DNA of 30,944 nt from DASZZV01 sp035544835 (GTDB lineage: Bacteria; Acidobacteriota; Thermoanaerobaculia; Gp7-AA8), in contig DASZZV010000325.1 of NCBI GenBank assembly GCA_035544835.1, positions 1 through 30,944 of the forward strand, written 5' to 3'. Within the stretch, counting starts at the first letter, position 1; each line of letters opens with the position of its first letter. Position numbers and translations under genes: made by a program. The notes under the pieces were generated by a model. The model searched no databases. It saw only the letters and a list, made by a program, of their open reading frames with translations, and was not told the origin of the DNA. Of this stretch, positions 1 through 8,745 are shown one piece after another.

Positions 1-580
1 AGGAAGAAACCGCGCGCGCCCAGCCCCGTAGGGGCGTTTGAGAATAGCCCAGGACGAAGTCCTGGGATCGGTCATAGCCCGTTTCTTGTCGAGCCCCGGA
101 GGGGCGATTGAAGGTCCCTCAATCGCCCCTCCGGGGCTCGAGAGGGACCTTCAATCGCCCCTCCGGGGCTCGACCTTACTTCCGAGACCCGACAAACCCA
201 GCACTTCGTGCTGGGCTATTCTCAAACGCCCCTACGGGGCTAGAGGCTCGTTTTCGCCTGCAAGTCCTCTTCGGCCAAAGACTTCTCCAGCCCGCATAAA
301 TACTGGCAGTTTCTTAGAAGCCGCAGCGAAGGATCTCAAGATAGGACGATCTGAATTCAGATCCTGCCACTGGAGATCCTTCGCTGCGGCTCAGGATGAC
401 AAGCTCGGGAAACCCGCGTAGATACTGGAGGTTCATTAGTTAGTTAGCAGCAAGTGCGGGCGGTTGCGAGGTCCCTCGCCCCTCCCGCCCACCCACGCAT
501 GCTCGGGATGACAGCAACGGCAAGGCAGCGAATCTCGTGACTTTTTCGTAACGAACAAACGTGCGCCGCGACGCACGGCA
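1..580. other. Gene-free left end, repeat-rich
   Basis: I see no convincing gene in this stretch. The open frames here run through palindromic repeats and have no recognisable domain. The first 241 bases form a nested inverted-repeat structure, listed separately. Around 330-405 lies a motif of the kind 'gatccttcgctgcgg...caggatgac' that recurs in variant form near 17100 and 23720, so it belongs to a dispersed intergenic family. Bases 421-580 hold nothing I recognise. Confidence 0.7.
22..241. repeat. Nested inverted repeat (two palindromic layers)
   Basis: The outer arms at 22-51 and 212-241 are exact reverse complements over 30 bases. Just inside each arm is a short self-complementary hairpin (cccagga/tcctggg on the left, cccagcac/gtgctggg on the right). 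An inner pair, 90-120 and 142-172, is an exact 31-base inverted repeat, and the 22 bases at 119-140 are a further copy of part of the right inner arm. The core motif is a 'gccccg-gg/a-ggggc' stem. It looks like a composite of short mobile palindromic units rather than one terminator. Confidence 0.85.
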
Positions 581-1432
581 ATGCAACGTCGTAAGATTCA
601 AACCATGAACGACGACATCGTGAATCCCAATAGTCCCCAGGCAAGAGAGATGGCCGACGAGTCGATGGTGAGGAACCTGGCCGCGCAGGCTTTGGCAATC
701 TGGCCGCAGGAGGAGCCGATCTTCGCGCGTCACCCGCCGGTGAACGGATCGATCCTCGACGTGGGATGCGGGACCGGAGAGATCACGGCGCGGCTGGCCG
801 AAAAATTCGCTAATGCCTCGCTCGTCGGCGTTGATCTCGAGGAGCAACATCTGGAACGAGCCAGAGCCCGATGCACGGCTTTTGGCGCGCGTGTGCGCTT
901 CCAGTATGGCGATGCGCTGGCGCTCCCGTTTCCAGACGAACAGTTCGACCTGGTCGTCTGTCGTCATCTCCTGCAGGCCGTCCCCGATGCCGGGCAGGTA
1001 CTCAAAGAGATTCGCAGAGTCCTTCGTCCCGGAGGGCGGGTTCATCTGATCGCCGAGGATTACGGCATGCTTCTCTGCCACCCCACCAACCTCGGATCGG
1101 ACGGCTTCTGGCAACGGATCCCTCCGCAATACGGCGCCGCCGTCGGCTGCGACCTTCAGGTGGGGCGCAAGATCTTCACGATGCTCACTGATTTACAGAT
1201 GACCGACATCGCCGCCGACTATGTCGTGGTCGACACCCTCCGCGTCGCTCGCGATGTCTTCGCGCGCATCTGGGAAGCCTGGCGCGATGGATATACCGAT
1301 TCGATCGTGGAGCACACTGCCATCTCACGCTCCGAGATCGAGCAGCGCTTCAGCGAGATGATCAACTGCGCTCGCGATCCGCGGGGCTATGCGCTCTGGC
1401 AGGTTCCAGTGTGGACCGCCGCCAAACCTTAG
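581..1432 (+). CDS. Class I SAM-dependent methyltransferase
   Basis: A cytoplasmic Rossmann-fold methyltransferase, 283 residues. Motif I is clear at about residues 58-68 (ILDVGCGTGEI), the acidic end of strand 2 is at 82-86 (VGVDL), motif II is near 109-115 (YGDALAL), and the 'LRPGGRVHLI' segment lies at about 148-157. This is the Methyltransf_11/25 type seen in small-molecule and quinone methylases. The substrate cannot be told from sequence. An in-frame ATG at 605 is an alternative start (275 aa); neither ATG has a good Shine-Dalgarno sequence. It is a single gene, convergent with the lipoprotein gene that ends four bases downstream. Confidence 0.85.
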   Translation: MQRRKIQTMNDDIVNPNSPQAREMADESMVRNLAAQALAIWPQEEPIFARHPPVNGSILDVGCGTGEITARLAEKFANASLVGVDLEEQHLERARARCTAFGARVRFQYGDALALPFPDEQFDLVVCRHLLQAVPDAGQVLKEIRRVLRPGGRVHLIAEDYGMLLCHPTNLGSDGFWQRIPPQYGAAVGCDLQVGRKIFTMLTDLQMTDIAADYVVVDTLRVARDVFARIWEAWRDGYTDSIVEHTAISRSEIEQRFSEMINCARDPRGYALWQVPVWTAAKP

Positions 1433-1435
1433 GTA

Positions 1436-2128
1436 CTAGCCGGGATCCGGTTCCGGCTCCTCTTTCGTGACTCGGACGAAATAGAACGCAATGGGATTCT
1501 CGGCGTAGGTCAACAGCCCGATTTTCCCCTGCCTGAAAAGAGAGCTCTTTGCCGAAAGCTCATCTCCGTCGAACCAGACCTGCAGGTCAGGACCGGCGGT
1601 CCGTATGCGGATGGTGTGAGACTCCCCGCGGTTGTATCCGAGGGTTGTTTCCGCGAGGGTGGTAATGTTTTTGCCGTCGAGAACCTGAAGGCGGCGAAAT
1701 GGGCCGCCGTTCTCCTTGTCCTCGACGGTGATGAAGCGGTAGTGATGTTCCTCATCCCGATATCGAAAGACCACACCAACGCCGTCGTCGTCGGTCGATT
1801 TGAATTTCACCGTGATCTGACAGTCATCCCACTCCTGCCCGCCCCGAGTGACGAGAGTCGAGCCCTGGAGAGCAACGCGCTCCCACTCGCCCTTGCGAAA
1901 GATGTTCGAGGTCTGCCAGATCGCCGAGTCTTTTAAGAACCATTTCGAGGGCCCGAGAATGGCGTCGCGCGCCTCGTGGATTTCCCAGCGATCGGTGAGG
2001 AGTGGAGGTTCCCGAAACAACTCTTCAAAAAGTACACGGGTGCGCATGCGCGGAGGATGCCTTGCCTGGCAGCCGATCAAAATGAGAGCGATGAAGGCGA
2101 CGATCAAGGCGATGAGGGGCCGTCTCAT
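1436..2128 (-). CDS. Lipoprotein with concanavalin-like (DUF1080/LamG-type) domain
   Basis: A 230-residue exported protein. Residues 1-20 are a type II signal peptide: basic start, hydrophobic stretch, and a lipobox ending LIGC with the lipidated Cys at 20. The rest is rich in beta-strand with the pattern of a jelly-roll, lectin-like domain: 'WDDCQITVKF' at about 100, then 'GVGVVFRYRDEEHHYRF', and late 'IRIRTAGPDLQVWFDG' and 'GKIGLLTYAENPIAFY'. Such domains occur in 3-keto-disaccharide hydrolase-like and laminin-G-like proteins and often bind glycans. No catalytic residues can be assigned. It is probably anchored in the periplasm or outer membrane. It ends three bases from the convergent methyltransferase stop. 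Confidence 0.7.
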   Translation of the reverse strand: MRRPLIALIVAFIALILIGCQARHPPRMRTRVLFEELFREPPLLTDRWEIHEARDAILGPSKWFLKDSAIWQTSNIFRKGEWERVALQGSTLVTRGGQEWDDCQITVKFKSTDDDGVGVVFRYRDEEHHYRFITVEDKENGGPFRRLQVLDGKNITTLAETTLGYNRGESHTIRIRTAGPDLQVWFDGDELSAKSSLFRQGKIGLLTYAENPIAFYFVRVTKEEPEPDPG

Positions 2129-2274
2129 TCCGCCATATTACCTTGGCGCTTCGGCACCCACTCGACAGACCTTGGGCTCGACGTAGTGCAGACGCGAGAA
2201 GGGAACCGCGCGCATGACCTGCAGTCTGGTGTCCTGTAATCCTGAAATCCGTGACCGATCGAAGACAAGTAGAC

Positions 2275-2303
2275 TTGACATTTGATTTTAGCGAACCTAC
2301 CAT
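2275..2303 (+). promoter_or_regulatory. Sigma70-type promoter for the XRE gene
   Basis: TTGACA at 2275-2280, a 17-base spacer, then TACCAT at 2298-2303. Transcription would start near 2310. That lies inside the longest open frame, so it favours the ATG at 2325 over the one at 2307. A second CTTGACAT at 2319-2326 makes a short direct repeat with the -35 region and could be half of an autoregulatory site. Confidence 0.55.
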
Positions 2304-2324
2304 TGCATGGAAAGTCAGCTTGAC

Positions 2325-2537
2325 ATGGCGCCGGTGATCCAGAATCGAGTCAAAGAGCTTCGCACCGATCGGGGCTGGACCCAGCAGGAGTTGGCCGAGG
2401 CGGTGGGCGTATCGCGGCAGAGCGTCAACTCCATCGAGCGCGATCGTTACGTGCCGAGCCTGCAGCTGGCTCTGACGTTCGCGCGGGTGTTCGGCTGCAC
2501 TACCGACGACATCTTCAGCCTGGAGGACCAACAGTGA
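2325..2537 (+). CDS. Small XRE-family HTH regulator
   Basis: A compact Cro/C1-type helix-turn-helix protein with no extra domain, 70 aa from ATG 2325 or 76 aa from the in-frame ATG at 2307. The HTH spans 'RGWTQQELAEAVGVSRQSVNSIERDRYVPS', with the usual Q-ELA-x-VGVSRQ-x(2)-xIE pattern. The C-terminal 'FGCTTDDIFSLED' is typical of the short YozG-like regulators that sit next to membrane-protein genes. I prefer 2325 because the apparent promoter would start RNA near 2310. Its stop overlaps the GTG start of the next gene (GTGA), so the two are translationally coupled. Confidence 0.85.
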   Translation: MAPVIQNRVKELRTDRGWTQQELAEAVGVSRQSVNSIERDRYVPSLQLALTFARVFGCTTDDIFSLEDQQ

Positions 2538-2755
2538 AGATCCCTATCTTCGGCACGGTGATCGACGAACGGTTTTTGATGCACCGCCTCCGCTCGACGA
2601 GCATCGGCGGGTTGGCGGGGTGCCTCGCGGCTGTTGGTATCTTCGAGTGGCGTCTATTCCGCGACCACGTCTGGAGATGGGACCTCCTCTCGGTGGCCAT
2701 CACCATGGTGGTGGTGAAGATCGGAGTCCTGATCTGGTATCGCCTGACTGATTGA
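2534..2755 (+). CDS. Small two-helix membrane protein
   Basis: A 73-residue protein starting at GTG 2534, overlapping the stop of the XRE gene by four bases. Two hydrophobic segments are visible: about residues 24-40 (GGLAGCLAAVGIFEW) and 50-69 (LLSVAITMVVVKIGVLIWY). I do not recognise the family. The coupling to a short XRE regulator suggests the regulator controls, or is controlled by, this membrane protein, as in many XRE/DUF membrane pairs. That role is inference. Confidence 0.7.
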   Translation: MKIPIFGTVIDERFLMHRLRSTSIGGLAGCLAAVGIFEWRLFRDHVWRWDLLSVAITMVVVKIGVLIWYRLTD

Positions 2756-2774
2756 ACCTATTGGAGCTTGAAAA

Positions 2775-3011
2775 ATGATCCTTCGAAACGAACTGAAAGA
2801 CCCTGCTGCGCTCATCCGCATCGGAATGGGGTGCATTCTGATCTTCAATGTTACGCATTGGTGCGTTCACCCCACCGCCATCTTCTGGCGCGACGTTGTC
2901 GACGGAGTGAGCGGAGCCGTGCTTGGCATCGCGATCGGTACCCTGCTGCTTGCCGCGAGGATGAACGGCCGCCGCCGCCGCCGAGGAATTGGAGACACTT
3001 CGTGCGCATAA
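2775..3011 (+). CDS. Small two-helix membrane protein, basic tail
   Basis: A 78-residue protein; ATG 2775 is preceded by a GGAG Shine-Dalgarno (2763-2766). Hydrophobic stretches at about 12-28 (ALIRIGMGCILIFNVTHW) and 45-61 (SGAVLGIAIGTLLLAA) are followed by a strongly basic tail (RMNGRRRRRG), which would face the cytoplasm. It is 19 bases downstream of the previous membrane protein and is probably the third gene of the XRE operon. Family not recognised. Confidence 0.65.
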   Translation: MILRNELKDPAALIRIGMGCILIFNVTHWCVHPTAIFWRDVVDGVSGAVLGIAIGTLLLAARMNGRRRRRGIGDTSCA

Positions 3012-3192
3012 CGATGATCGGCCTCGTGAGCCCTGTGACAGCATTGCCATGATCCGCTCACTGTTTTGTCTCTCTCATCAGCGACCTTTTTCTCGGCGGC
3101 CTTCGCCCCGGGACATCCGAGAAAACGAGTCGGAGACGCTGATGAATCACGCCCGCAGCTTGTCTGCTTTTTCCCCTGACGAAAGGTCGTTC

Positions 3193-4314
3193 ATGACGAG
3201 AAAGAGAAATCATTCGATCGCCGCTATCCTGCTGGCGACAGGCATTGTCGGCTGCGCGGCGGAGAAGCCGAAACCGGTGCCGGACAAGGTTCCGGTCACC
3301 GTGGCAACGGTGACGATGAAAGACGTCCCCATTGAGATTCGCGCCATCGGAACCCTGAAGCCGGTGAGCACGGTCGAGGTCAAGGCCCTGGTCAGCGGTG
3401 AGTTGACGAAGGTGTGGTTCGCCGAGGGATCCGAGGTGCGAAAGGGATCGCCGCTCTTCACGATCGACCCTCGTCCGTATCAAGCAGCAACCGCGCAGGC
3501 CGCGGCCAATCTGGCTCGCGACGAAGCCAACCTCCGGTACGCCGAATCAGAGGCTGTTCGATACGGAGAGCTGGTCAAGAACGGCTATGTCACGCGCAAT
3601 GAATACGAGCGCATCGCCGCTACAGCGCAGTCGGCACGCGCAGTGGCCGCTGCCGATCGCGCGGCTCTTCAAAGCGCACGGCTACAGCTTTCATACTGTG
3701 ATATCCGCTCGCCGATGGATGGACGAACCGGCAACATTCTCGTTCACGCCGGCAACCTCGTGAAGGCCAATGACGCAGCGCTGGTGTCGATCCATCAGAT
3801 CGATCCGATCTACGTGCAGTTCTCCGTTCCACAGGGCACGCTCGAACTGGTGCGCGCCAGGGGCGCGCTGCAGGCGCTCCCCGTTACAGTCAGCTCGCAG
3901 GCAGGCGGTGCGCCCCTGGCGGTCGGGCGGCTTACCTTCGTCGACAACGCCGTCGATGTAAGTACCGGCACGATCGCTTTGAAGGCTACCTTCAGTAATG
4001 CCACGCGTGTCTTGTGGCCGGGACAGTTCGTCAACGTCGCCATGCGGCTCAGCAGTCGTTCTAACGCCATCGTCGTCCCCATTCAGGCGGTACAGGCCGG
4101 ACAAAAGGGTGATTTCGTTTATGTCGTAACAGGTGGAGATGGAGTGGAGATGAGGCCCGTCACGATCGCCACCCGCGTGGCGCAGCAGGCCGTGGTCAGC
4201 ACCGGTCTGCACCCGGGTGAGACCGTGGTGACGGACGGTCAGCTTCGACTGACCCCGAAGAGCAAAATTCAGATCAAGGGTGAACCGCAGGCAGGAGGCC
4301 CCGGCAAAGTGTGA
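3193..4314 (+). CDS. RND efflux periplasmic adaptor (MFP) lipoprotein
   Basis: The membrane-fusion subunit of a tripartite RND pump, 373 aa from ATG 3193. I chose this start because GAAAGG lies six bases upstream and the product begins with a clean lipoprotein signal (MTRKRN..., lipobox IVGC, Cys21). The open frame itself extends back to 2989. The biotinyl/lipoyl-like hairpin half is at about 60-100 (VKALVSGELTKVWF, then GSEVRKGSPLFTIDPRPY). An alpha-hairpin with 'AAANLARDEANLRYAES' follows, then the second lipoyl half (YCDIRSPMDGRTG) and a beta-barrel ending in 'GQFVNVAMRL'. It is of the AcrA/MdtA type. The permease gene follows after 78 bases. No outer-membrane channel gene is nearby. Confidence 0.93.
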   Translation: MTRKRNHSIAAILLATGIVGCAAEKPKPVPDKVPVTVATVTMKDVPIEIRAIGTLKPVSTVEVKALVSGELTKVWFAEGSEVRKGSPLFTIDPRPYQAATAQAAANLARDEANLRYAESEAVRYGELVKNGYVTRNEYERIAATAQSARAVAAADRAALQSARLQLSYCDIRSPMDGRTGNILVHAGNLVKANDAALVSIHQIDPIYVQFSVPQGTLELVRARGALQALPVTVSSQAGGAPLAVGRLTFVDNAVDVSTGTIALKATFSNATRVLWPGQFVNVAMRLSSRSNAIVVPIQAVQAGQKGDFVYVVTGGDGVEMRPVTIATRVAQQAVVSTGLHPGETVVTDGQLRLTPKSKIQIKGEPQAGGPGKV

Positions 4315-4392
4315 CGACGTGAGAGCACCATGAGCGAAAGCTGACTTGCCAAACGCGCCTGCCCGAACTCAAACTAACCCGAGGCCGCTTCT

Positions 4393-7300
4393 ATGAATGT
4401 TTCCGAGCCCTTTATCCGCCGACCCGTAATGACCACGCTGGTCATGGTGGCGATCCTTCTGTTCGGAATCATGGCCTACCGCGGGCTTCCAGTAAGCGAT
4501 CTTCCCAATGTCGACTTCCCGACCATTCAGGTGAGTGCAGGACTTCCCGGTGCCAGTCCCGAAACGATGGCTGCGGCCGTAGCAACGCCTCTGGAGCGCC
4601 AGTTCTCCACCATCGCCGGGCTCGACTCGATGACTTCAGCCAGCAGTCTCGGGAACACGTCGATCACACTTCAGTTCGACCTCAAACGAAATCTCGACTC
4701 GGCGGCGCAGGACGTTCAGTCGGCCATCTCCGCCGCGGCGCGTCAGCTGCCGCCGAACATGCCTTCGCCGCCGTCGTACAGCAAGGTGAACCCGGCTGAT
4801 TCGCCGGTGCTCTTCCTGGCGCTCACCTCCGACACGATGCCGCTGAACGAGCTCGATGAATATGGCGAATCGATGATGGCGCAGCGCATCTCGACCGTCG
4901 CCGGCGTCGCTCAGGTGCAGGTCTACGGCGCGCAGAAATATGCCGTTCGCATACAGCTCGATCCACGGCAGCTGGTGTCGCGCGGGTTAGGAATCGACGA
5001 GGTGGCGAGTGCCATCCGCAGCAGCAACGTCAATGTCCCGACCGGCGTCGTAAACGGGCCGTACCAGGCGCTGACAATCGCTGCCAACGGGCAGCTCTTC
5101 CATGCTGATGACTATCGCCCGCTGGCTGTGGCCTACAAGAACGGATCGCCGGTGAGACTCGGCGAACTGGGAAAGGTCCTGGATGATGTCGAGACCAATC
5201 GGGCCGCAGCCTGGTTCAAAAATCGGCGCGGTCTCGTTCTGGCAGTACAGAAGCAGCCGGGCACCAACGCTGTTGAGGTTTCCGACGCCGTGCGCGCCCT
5301 TCTTCCCAAGTTCCGCGAGCAGCTTCCGGCCTCGGTAAATCTCGACATTCACAGGGACCGCGCCGAGTCGATCCGAAACTCCGTCAACGACGTGAAGTTC
5401 ACATTGATGCTGACCCTCTTTCTGGTCATCCTGGTGATCTTTATCTTTCTCAGAAATGTCTCGGCGACGCTGATCCCGAGCCTGGCCCTGCCGCTATCGA
5501 TCATCGGCACCTTCTCGGTGATGTCGCTGCTCGATTACAGCCTCGACAACCTCTCCCTCATGGCTCTGACCCTGTCGGTCGGTTTCGTCGTCGATGACGC
5601 CATCGTCATGCTGGAAAACATCGTCCGGCACATGGAGATGGGAGAACCGCCCCTCGAGGCGGCGTTGAAAGGCTCGAAGGAGATCGGATTCACCATTGTT
5701 TCGATGACGGTCTCGCTGACGGCAGTGTTCATCCCTATCCTCTTTATGGGTGGAATTCTCGGGCGGCTGTTCCACGAATTCGCGGTGACCATCGGCGCGG
5801 CCATTCTCGTCTCCGGCTTCGTCTCACTCTCGCTGACACCACTTCTGAGCGCCCGTTTTCTCCGCCCGCACAACAAGGAGACACACGGCCGACTGTACAG
5901 ACTCTTCGAGTCGTTTTTCGATGGGATGTTACGCGTCTACGAGTCCGGCCTTCGCTGGGTTCTTCGAAACCGCATGTTCACGATGATCGCCTCGGCCGCG
6001 GTACTAGCCGGTACGGTCTTGCTGTTCATCGCCGTGCCGAAAGGGTTTCTGCCGAGCGAAGACCAGGGACAGATTCGCATCCAGCTGGAGGCGGCCCAGG
6101 GAATCTCGTATGAAGAGATGGTCCGCCACCAGCAGGCGGCCTCGGACATCATCGCCCACGATCCCAATGTTGCGACCTGGTTCTCCTTCGTCGGGCGAGG
6201 CGCATCGAATCAAGGAACGCTCTCTCTGCGACTCAAGCCGCGCAACGAGCGCAAGAAATCGGCCGATGAGATCATTCTCGACCTTCGCCCAAAGCTCAAC
6301 GCCATCCCCGGTATCCGCGCCTACCTGCAGAACCCGCCGCCGATACAGCTCGGTGGCCGCAGCGGTTCGGCGCAATATCAATACACGCTTCAGGGTCCGG
6401 ACACGAACGAGCTTTATGCCTCGGCCCAGACCCTGCTGGACAAGGTTCGCAAGCTGTCCGACTTCGAGGACGTGTCGAGCGACCTTCAGCTCAAGAACCC
6501 GCAACTCTCCGTCACCATCGATCGCGACCGCGCCGCTGCCTACGGTCTGACGGCTAGCCAGATCGAGGATGCCCTTTACTCGGCATACGGGTCGCGGCAG
6601 GTTTCGACGATCTTCGCCCCTACCAATCAGTACGCCGTGATCATGGAGGTCGCACCAGAGTTTCAGAATGAGCCAACCGCGCTGTCGATGCTCTACGTTC
6701 GCGCAGCGTCGGGACAACTCGTCCCGCTGGACACGTTCGCCAAAATGACCCCGAGCACCGGACCACTGACCGTGAACCACACCGGACAGGGTCCCTCGGT
6801 TACGCTCTCATTCAATCTCAAGCCCGGCGTCTCACTCGGGCAGGCCGTGGTGGAGATGAACAAGACCGCGCGGGAGACGCTGCCCCAGACCGTCACCACC
6901 AGCTTCCAGGGAACGGCGCAGGCTTTTCAATCCTCCTTCGCCGGATTGGGGCTGCTGCTGATCATGGCCGTCGCAGTCATCTATCTCGTTCTGGGGATTC
7001 TCTACGAGAGCTTCATTCACCCGATCACGATTCTGTCGGCGCTGCCCTTCGCCGGGTTCGGAGCTCTGCTGACGCTGATGGTGTTCAAGCTGGATCTCTC
7101 CATCTACGCGTTTGTGGGGATCATCATGCTGGTCGGACTGGTGAAGAAGAACGGGATCATGATGGTCGACTTCGCAATCGAGGCGCAGAAGAAGGGAGAC
7201 ACGGCCGAGGAGGCTATCTACGAGGCCTGCGTGGTGCGCTTCCGGCCGATCATGATGACGACCATGGCGGCGCTGATGGGCACCTTGCCCATTGCGTTAG

Positions 7301-7518
7301 GCTTCGGAGCCGGCGCCGAGTCACGTCGCCCTCTCGGTCTGGCCGTCGTCGGCGGGCTGCTGTTCTCGCAGACGCTGACGCTCTTCGTAACGCCTGTGTT
7401 TTTCCTCTATATGGAGAAACTGCGGACGTGGCGTTCGCCGAAGAGCCGCGACAAGGATCGTTTCGAGGAGTTGATCCGCGACGAGCAGGCGGAACCGTCA
7501 CTGGCAGGCTTGCATTAG
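4393..7518 (+). CDS. RND multidrug efflux permease (HAE1, MdtB/C-like)
   Basis: The inner-membrane proton-driven pump, 1041 residues, full length for the family. It starts with the standard 'PFIRRPVMTTLVMVAILLFG' first helix. TM4 carries the proton-relay aspartates D401-D402 in 'VGFVVDDAIVMLEN', and TM10 has the conserved lysines in 'GLVKKNGIMMVDFA' (K918/K919). The two periplasmic porter loops and the repeat symmetry of the two halves are intact. The sequence style (LPVSDLPNVDFPTIQV) is closest to MdtB/MdtC and MexQ-type pumps. Substrates are unknown. GAGG at 4381 is the likely ribosome site. Confidence 0.95.
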   Translation: MNVSEPFIRRPVMTTLVMVAILLFGIMAYRGLPVSDLPNVDFPTIQVSAGLPGASPETMAAAVATPLERQFSTIAGLDSMTSASSLGNTSITLQFDLKRNLDSAAQDVQSAISAAARQLPPNMPSPPSYSKVNPADSPVLFLALTSDTMPLNELDEYGESMMAQRISTVAGVAQVQVYGAQKYAVRIQLDPRQLVSRGLGIDEVASAIRSSNVNVPTGVVNGPYQALTIAANGQLFHADDYRPLAVAYKNGSPVRLGELGKVLDDVETNRAAAWFKNRRGLVLAVQKQPGTNAVEVSDAVRALLPKFREQLPASVNLDIHRDRAESIRNSVNDVKFTLMLTLFLVILVIFIFLRNVSATLIPSLALPLSIIGTFSVMSLLDYSLDNLSLMALTLSVGFVVDDAIVMLENIVRHMEMGEPPLEAALKGSKEIGFTIVSMTVSLTAVFIPILFMGGILGRLFHEFAVTIGAAILVSGFVSLSLTPLLSARFLRPHNKETHGRLYRLFESFFDGMLRVYESGLRWVLRNRMFTMIASAAVLAGTVLLFIAVPKGFLPSEDQGQIRIQLEAAQGISYEEMVRHQQAASDIIAHDPNVATWFSFVGRGASNQGTLSLRLKPRNERKKSADEIILDLRPKLNAIPGIRAYLQNPPPIQLGGRSGSAQYQYTLQGPDTNELYASAQTLLDKVRKLSDFEDVSSDLQLKNPQLSVTIDRDRAAAYGLTASQIEDALYSAYGSRQVSTIFAPTNQYAVIMEVAPEFQNEPTALSMLYVRAASGQLVPLDTFAKMTPSTGPLTVNHTGQGPSVTLSFNLKPGVSLGQAVVEMNKTARETLPQTVTTSFQGTAQAFQSSFAGLGLLLIMAVAVIYLVLGILYESFIHPITILSALPFAGFGALLTLMVFKLDLSIYAFVGIIMLVGLVKKNGIMMVDFAIEAQKKGDTAEEAIYEACVVRFRPIMMTTMAALMGTLPIALGFGAGAESRRPLGLAVVGGLLFSQTLTLFVTPVFFLYMEKLRTWRSPKSRDKDRFEELIRDEQAEPSLAGLH

Positions 7519-7520
7519 GT

Positions 7521-7561
7521 AAGGACGCGCAGCTGCGTGTCCGGTACCTCGATGTTCGTCC
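7521..7561. repeat. Dispersed 41-base repeat, copy 1
   Basis: A 41-base element with a GCGCAGCTGCG palindromic core. A near-identical copy lies at 20905-20945, with a handful of substitutions and no indel. A 15-base fragment (agggacgcgcagctg) sits at 8271-8285. This copy fills the gap between the permease stop and the convergent HAD gene. Confidence 0.8.
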
Positions 7562-7580
7562 GTACGAACTTTCCGCGCCC

Positions 7581-8249
7581 CTACGCGAGAAATTCGGCGA
7601 GCCCGGCGAGGTTGGTGAAGACCAGGGCGGGACGCGCTTCGTCGCTCGATGGTACCAGCTCGCCTTTCCTGTTGATCCAGGCGTTGGCGACTCCCAGGCG
7701 ACGAGTGGGGACGATGTCGTGGAAGATGCTGGCCCCGGCGTGAAGCCATCTGGCATCGCCTATTCGTTCCCGAGCCGCCAGGAAATGTCCCTCGGCCGGC
7801 TTGTAGGACTTCACCTGTTGCGCGGTGACGATGAACTCGAAGGGCACGGTGAAATGACGGCACGTCTCGGCAATCAGGTCGTCGTCGACATTGGACAGAA
7901 TGGCCAGGCGCACGCCCCGCTCGCGCAATCGCTCCAGTGCGATGTTCGTGTCAGGGAAGGGCTTCCAGGAGGGAAGACTGTCGGAGAGAAAACGTGCACC
8001 CACCGGATCGATCGTCCAGTCGAGGTCCGCCGCCACACGAATGGCAGTCTCCGTCAGGACATCGCGATAGCTTCGATAGCGGCCGCCTTCGACTACCGGC
8101 TCGATCGCCGCATAGCTTTGGAAAATATTCTGGCGGCTCAGCGAGCCTCCAGCCAACGCCGCAGCATCGGCGAAGGCGGAACTGATGCCGCTCTCCCAGT
8201 CGATCAAGGTTCCATAGCAGTCGAACGTAATGATGTCGGGTGTTTGCAC
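7581..8249 (-). CDS. HAD-superfamily hydrolase, haloacid dehalogenase-like
   Basis: 222 residues, HAD subfamily IA. Motif I is FDCYGTL with nucleophile D10; Tyr in place of the second Asp is typical of L-2-haloacid dehalogenases rather than phosphatases. Motif II is ILSN (S119-N120), motif III is the Lys in 'VKSYKP' (K150), and motif IV is 'SIFHDIVP' with D178. The helical cap lies between motifs I and II (about 20-95). The family hydrolyses 2-haloacids or small phosphorylated compounds; the substrate is unproven. It is transcribed towards the RND permease and stands alone. Confidence 0.85.
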   Translation of the reverse strand: MQTPDIITFDCYGTLIDWESGISSAFADAAALAGGSLSRQNIFQSYAAIEPVVEGGRYRSYRDVLTETAIRVAADLDWTIDPVGARFLSDSLPSWKPFPDTNIALERLRERGVRLAILSNVDDDLIAETCRHFTVPFEFIVTAQQVKSYKPAEGHFLAARERIGDARWLHAGASIFHDIVPTRRLGVANAWINRKGELVPSSDEARPALVFTNLAGLAEFLA

Positions 8250-8270
8250 CGACAGAGATCCTACCAGCGC

Positions 8271-8285
8271 AGGGACGCGCAGCTG
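8271..8285. repeat. Fragment of the dispersed GCGCAGCTG repeat
   Basis: Fifteen bases identical to the start of the repeat copy at 20905, in the gap between the HAD and DUF3597 genes. Confidence 0.5.
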
Positions 8286-8325
8286 AGACTCGTTGAGCCG
8301 GGCTCAGCGTGCGCATCCGTCGAGC

Positions 8326-8745
8326 CTAGTGAGAGACGAGGTCGGCTGGAAGCTTGCCACCATTCTCAGCGAGTTTCCTGAGGACTTCCTTGTGCAGCCA
8401 CATATTCATCGTTGCGGAGTCGTTTGTGTCACCGGTGTAATGAAGGTCTGCGGCCAGGGCCTTGCGGGCGGTCAGGCTGCTATCCATTCCGACGAGCTTC
8501 ATCATGTCGACGATGGAGTGTTTCCAGTCGAGAGTCTCACCATTGTGCTCCGAAGCGAGCTTGTCGAGAATCGCCGCCACGTCGACGCTGGACGCCACCG
8601 CGGTTGCAGGGGCACCCGGCGCTGGTGTCGTGGCCTCGTGTCGGGCACCCGCAGGGATGCCGCTGGCGGGAACGGCATCGAAAGGACGCTCTGCAACCGC
8701 TGCGTGATGAAAGATCTTACCCATCAAATCTCCGAACATACCCAT
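8326..8745 (-). CDS. DUF3597 domain protein
   Basis: 139 residues. The C-terminal half is the DUF3597 domain: 'VDVAAILDKLAS' at about 54, 'LDWKHSIVDMMKLVGMDSSL' at 72-91, and 'YTGDTNDSATMNMWLHKEV' at 103-121. Residues 1-13 (MGMFGDLMGKIFH) are the usual amphipathic start. Residues 20-52 are an Ala/Pro-rich linker. The fold resembles LysM-associated and envelope-stress proteins, but the function is unknown. It is divergent from the M48 peptidase gene, sharing a 119-base promoter region. Confidence 0.88.
   Translation of the reverse strand: MGMFGDLMGKIFHHAAVAERPFDAVPASGIPAGARHEATTPAPGAPATAVASSVDVAAILDKLASEHNGETLDWKHSIVDMMKLVGMDSSLTARKALAADLHYTGDTNDSATMNMWLHKEVLRKLAENGGKLPADLVSH

Noticed and set aside
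38..421. 127-residue open frame at the left edge
   Set aside because: It is translated palindromic repeats with no domain and no ribosome site.
4315..4392. Sign of a lost outer-membrane channel gene between adaptor and permease
   Set aside because: The gap is too short and shows no coding remnant; many RND pairs use a channel encoded elsewhere.
7428..8381. 317-residue plus-strand frame over the HAD gene
   Set aside because: Antisense shadow; the minus strand encodes a complete HAD hydrolase with all motifs.
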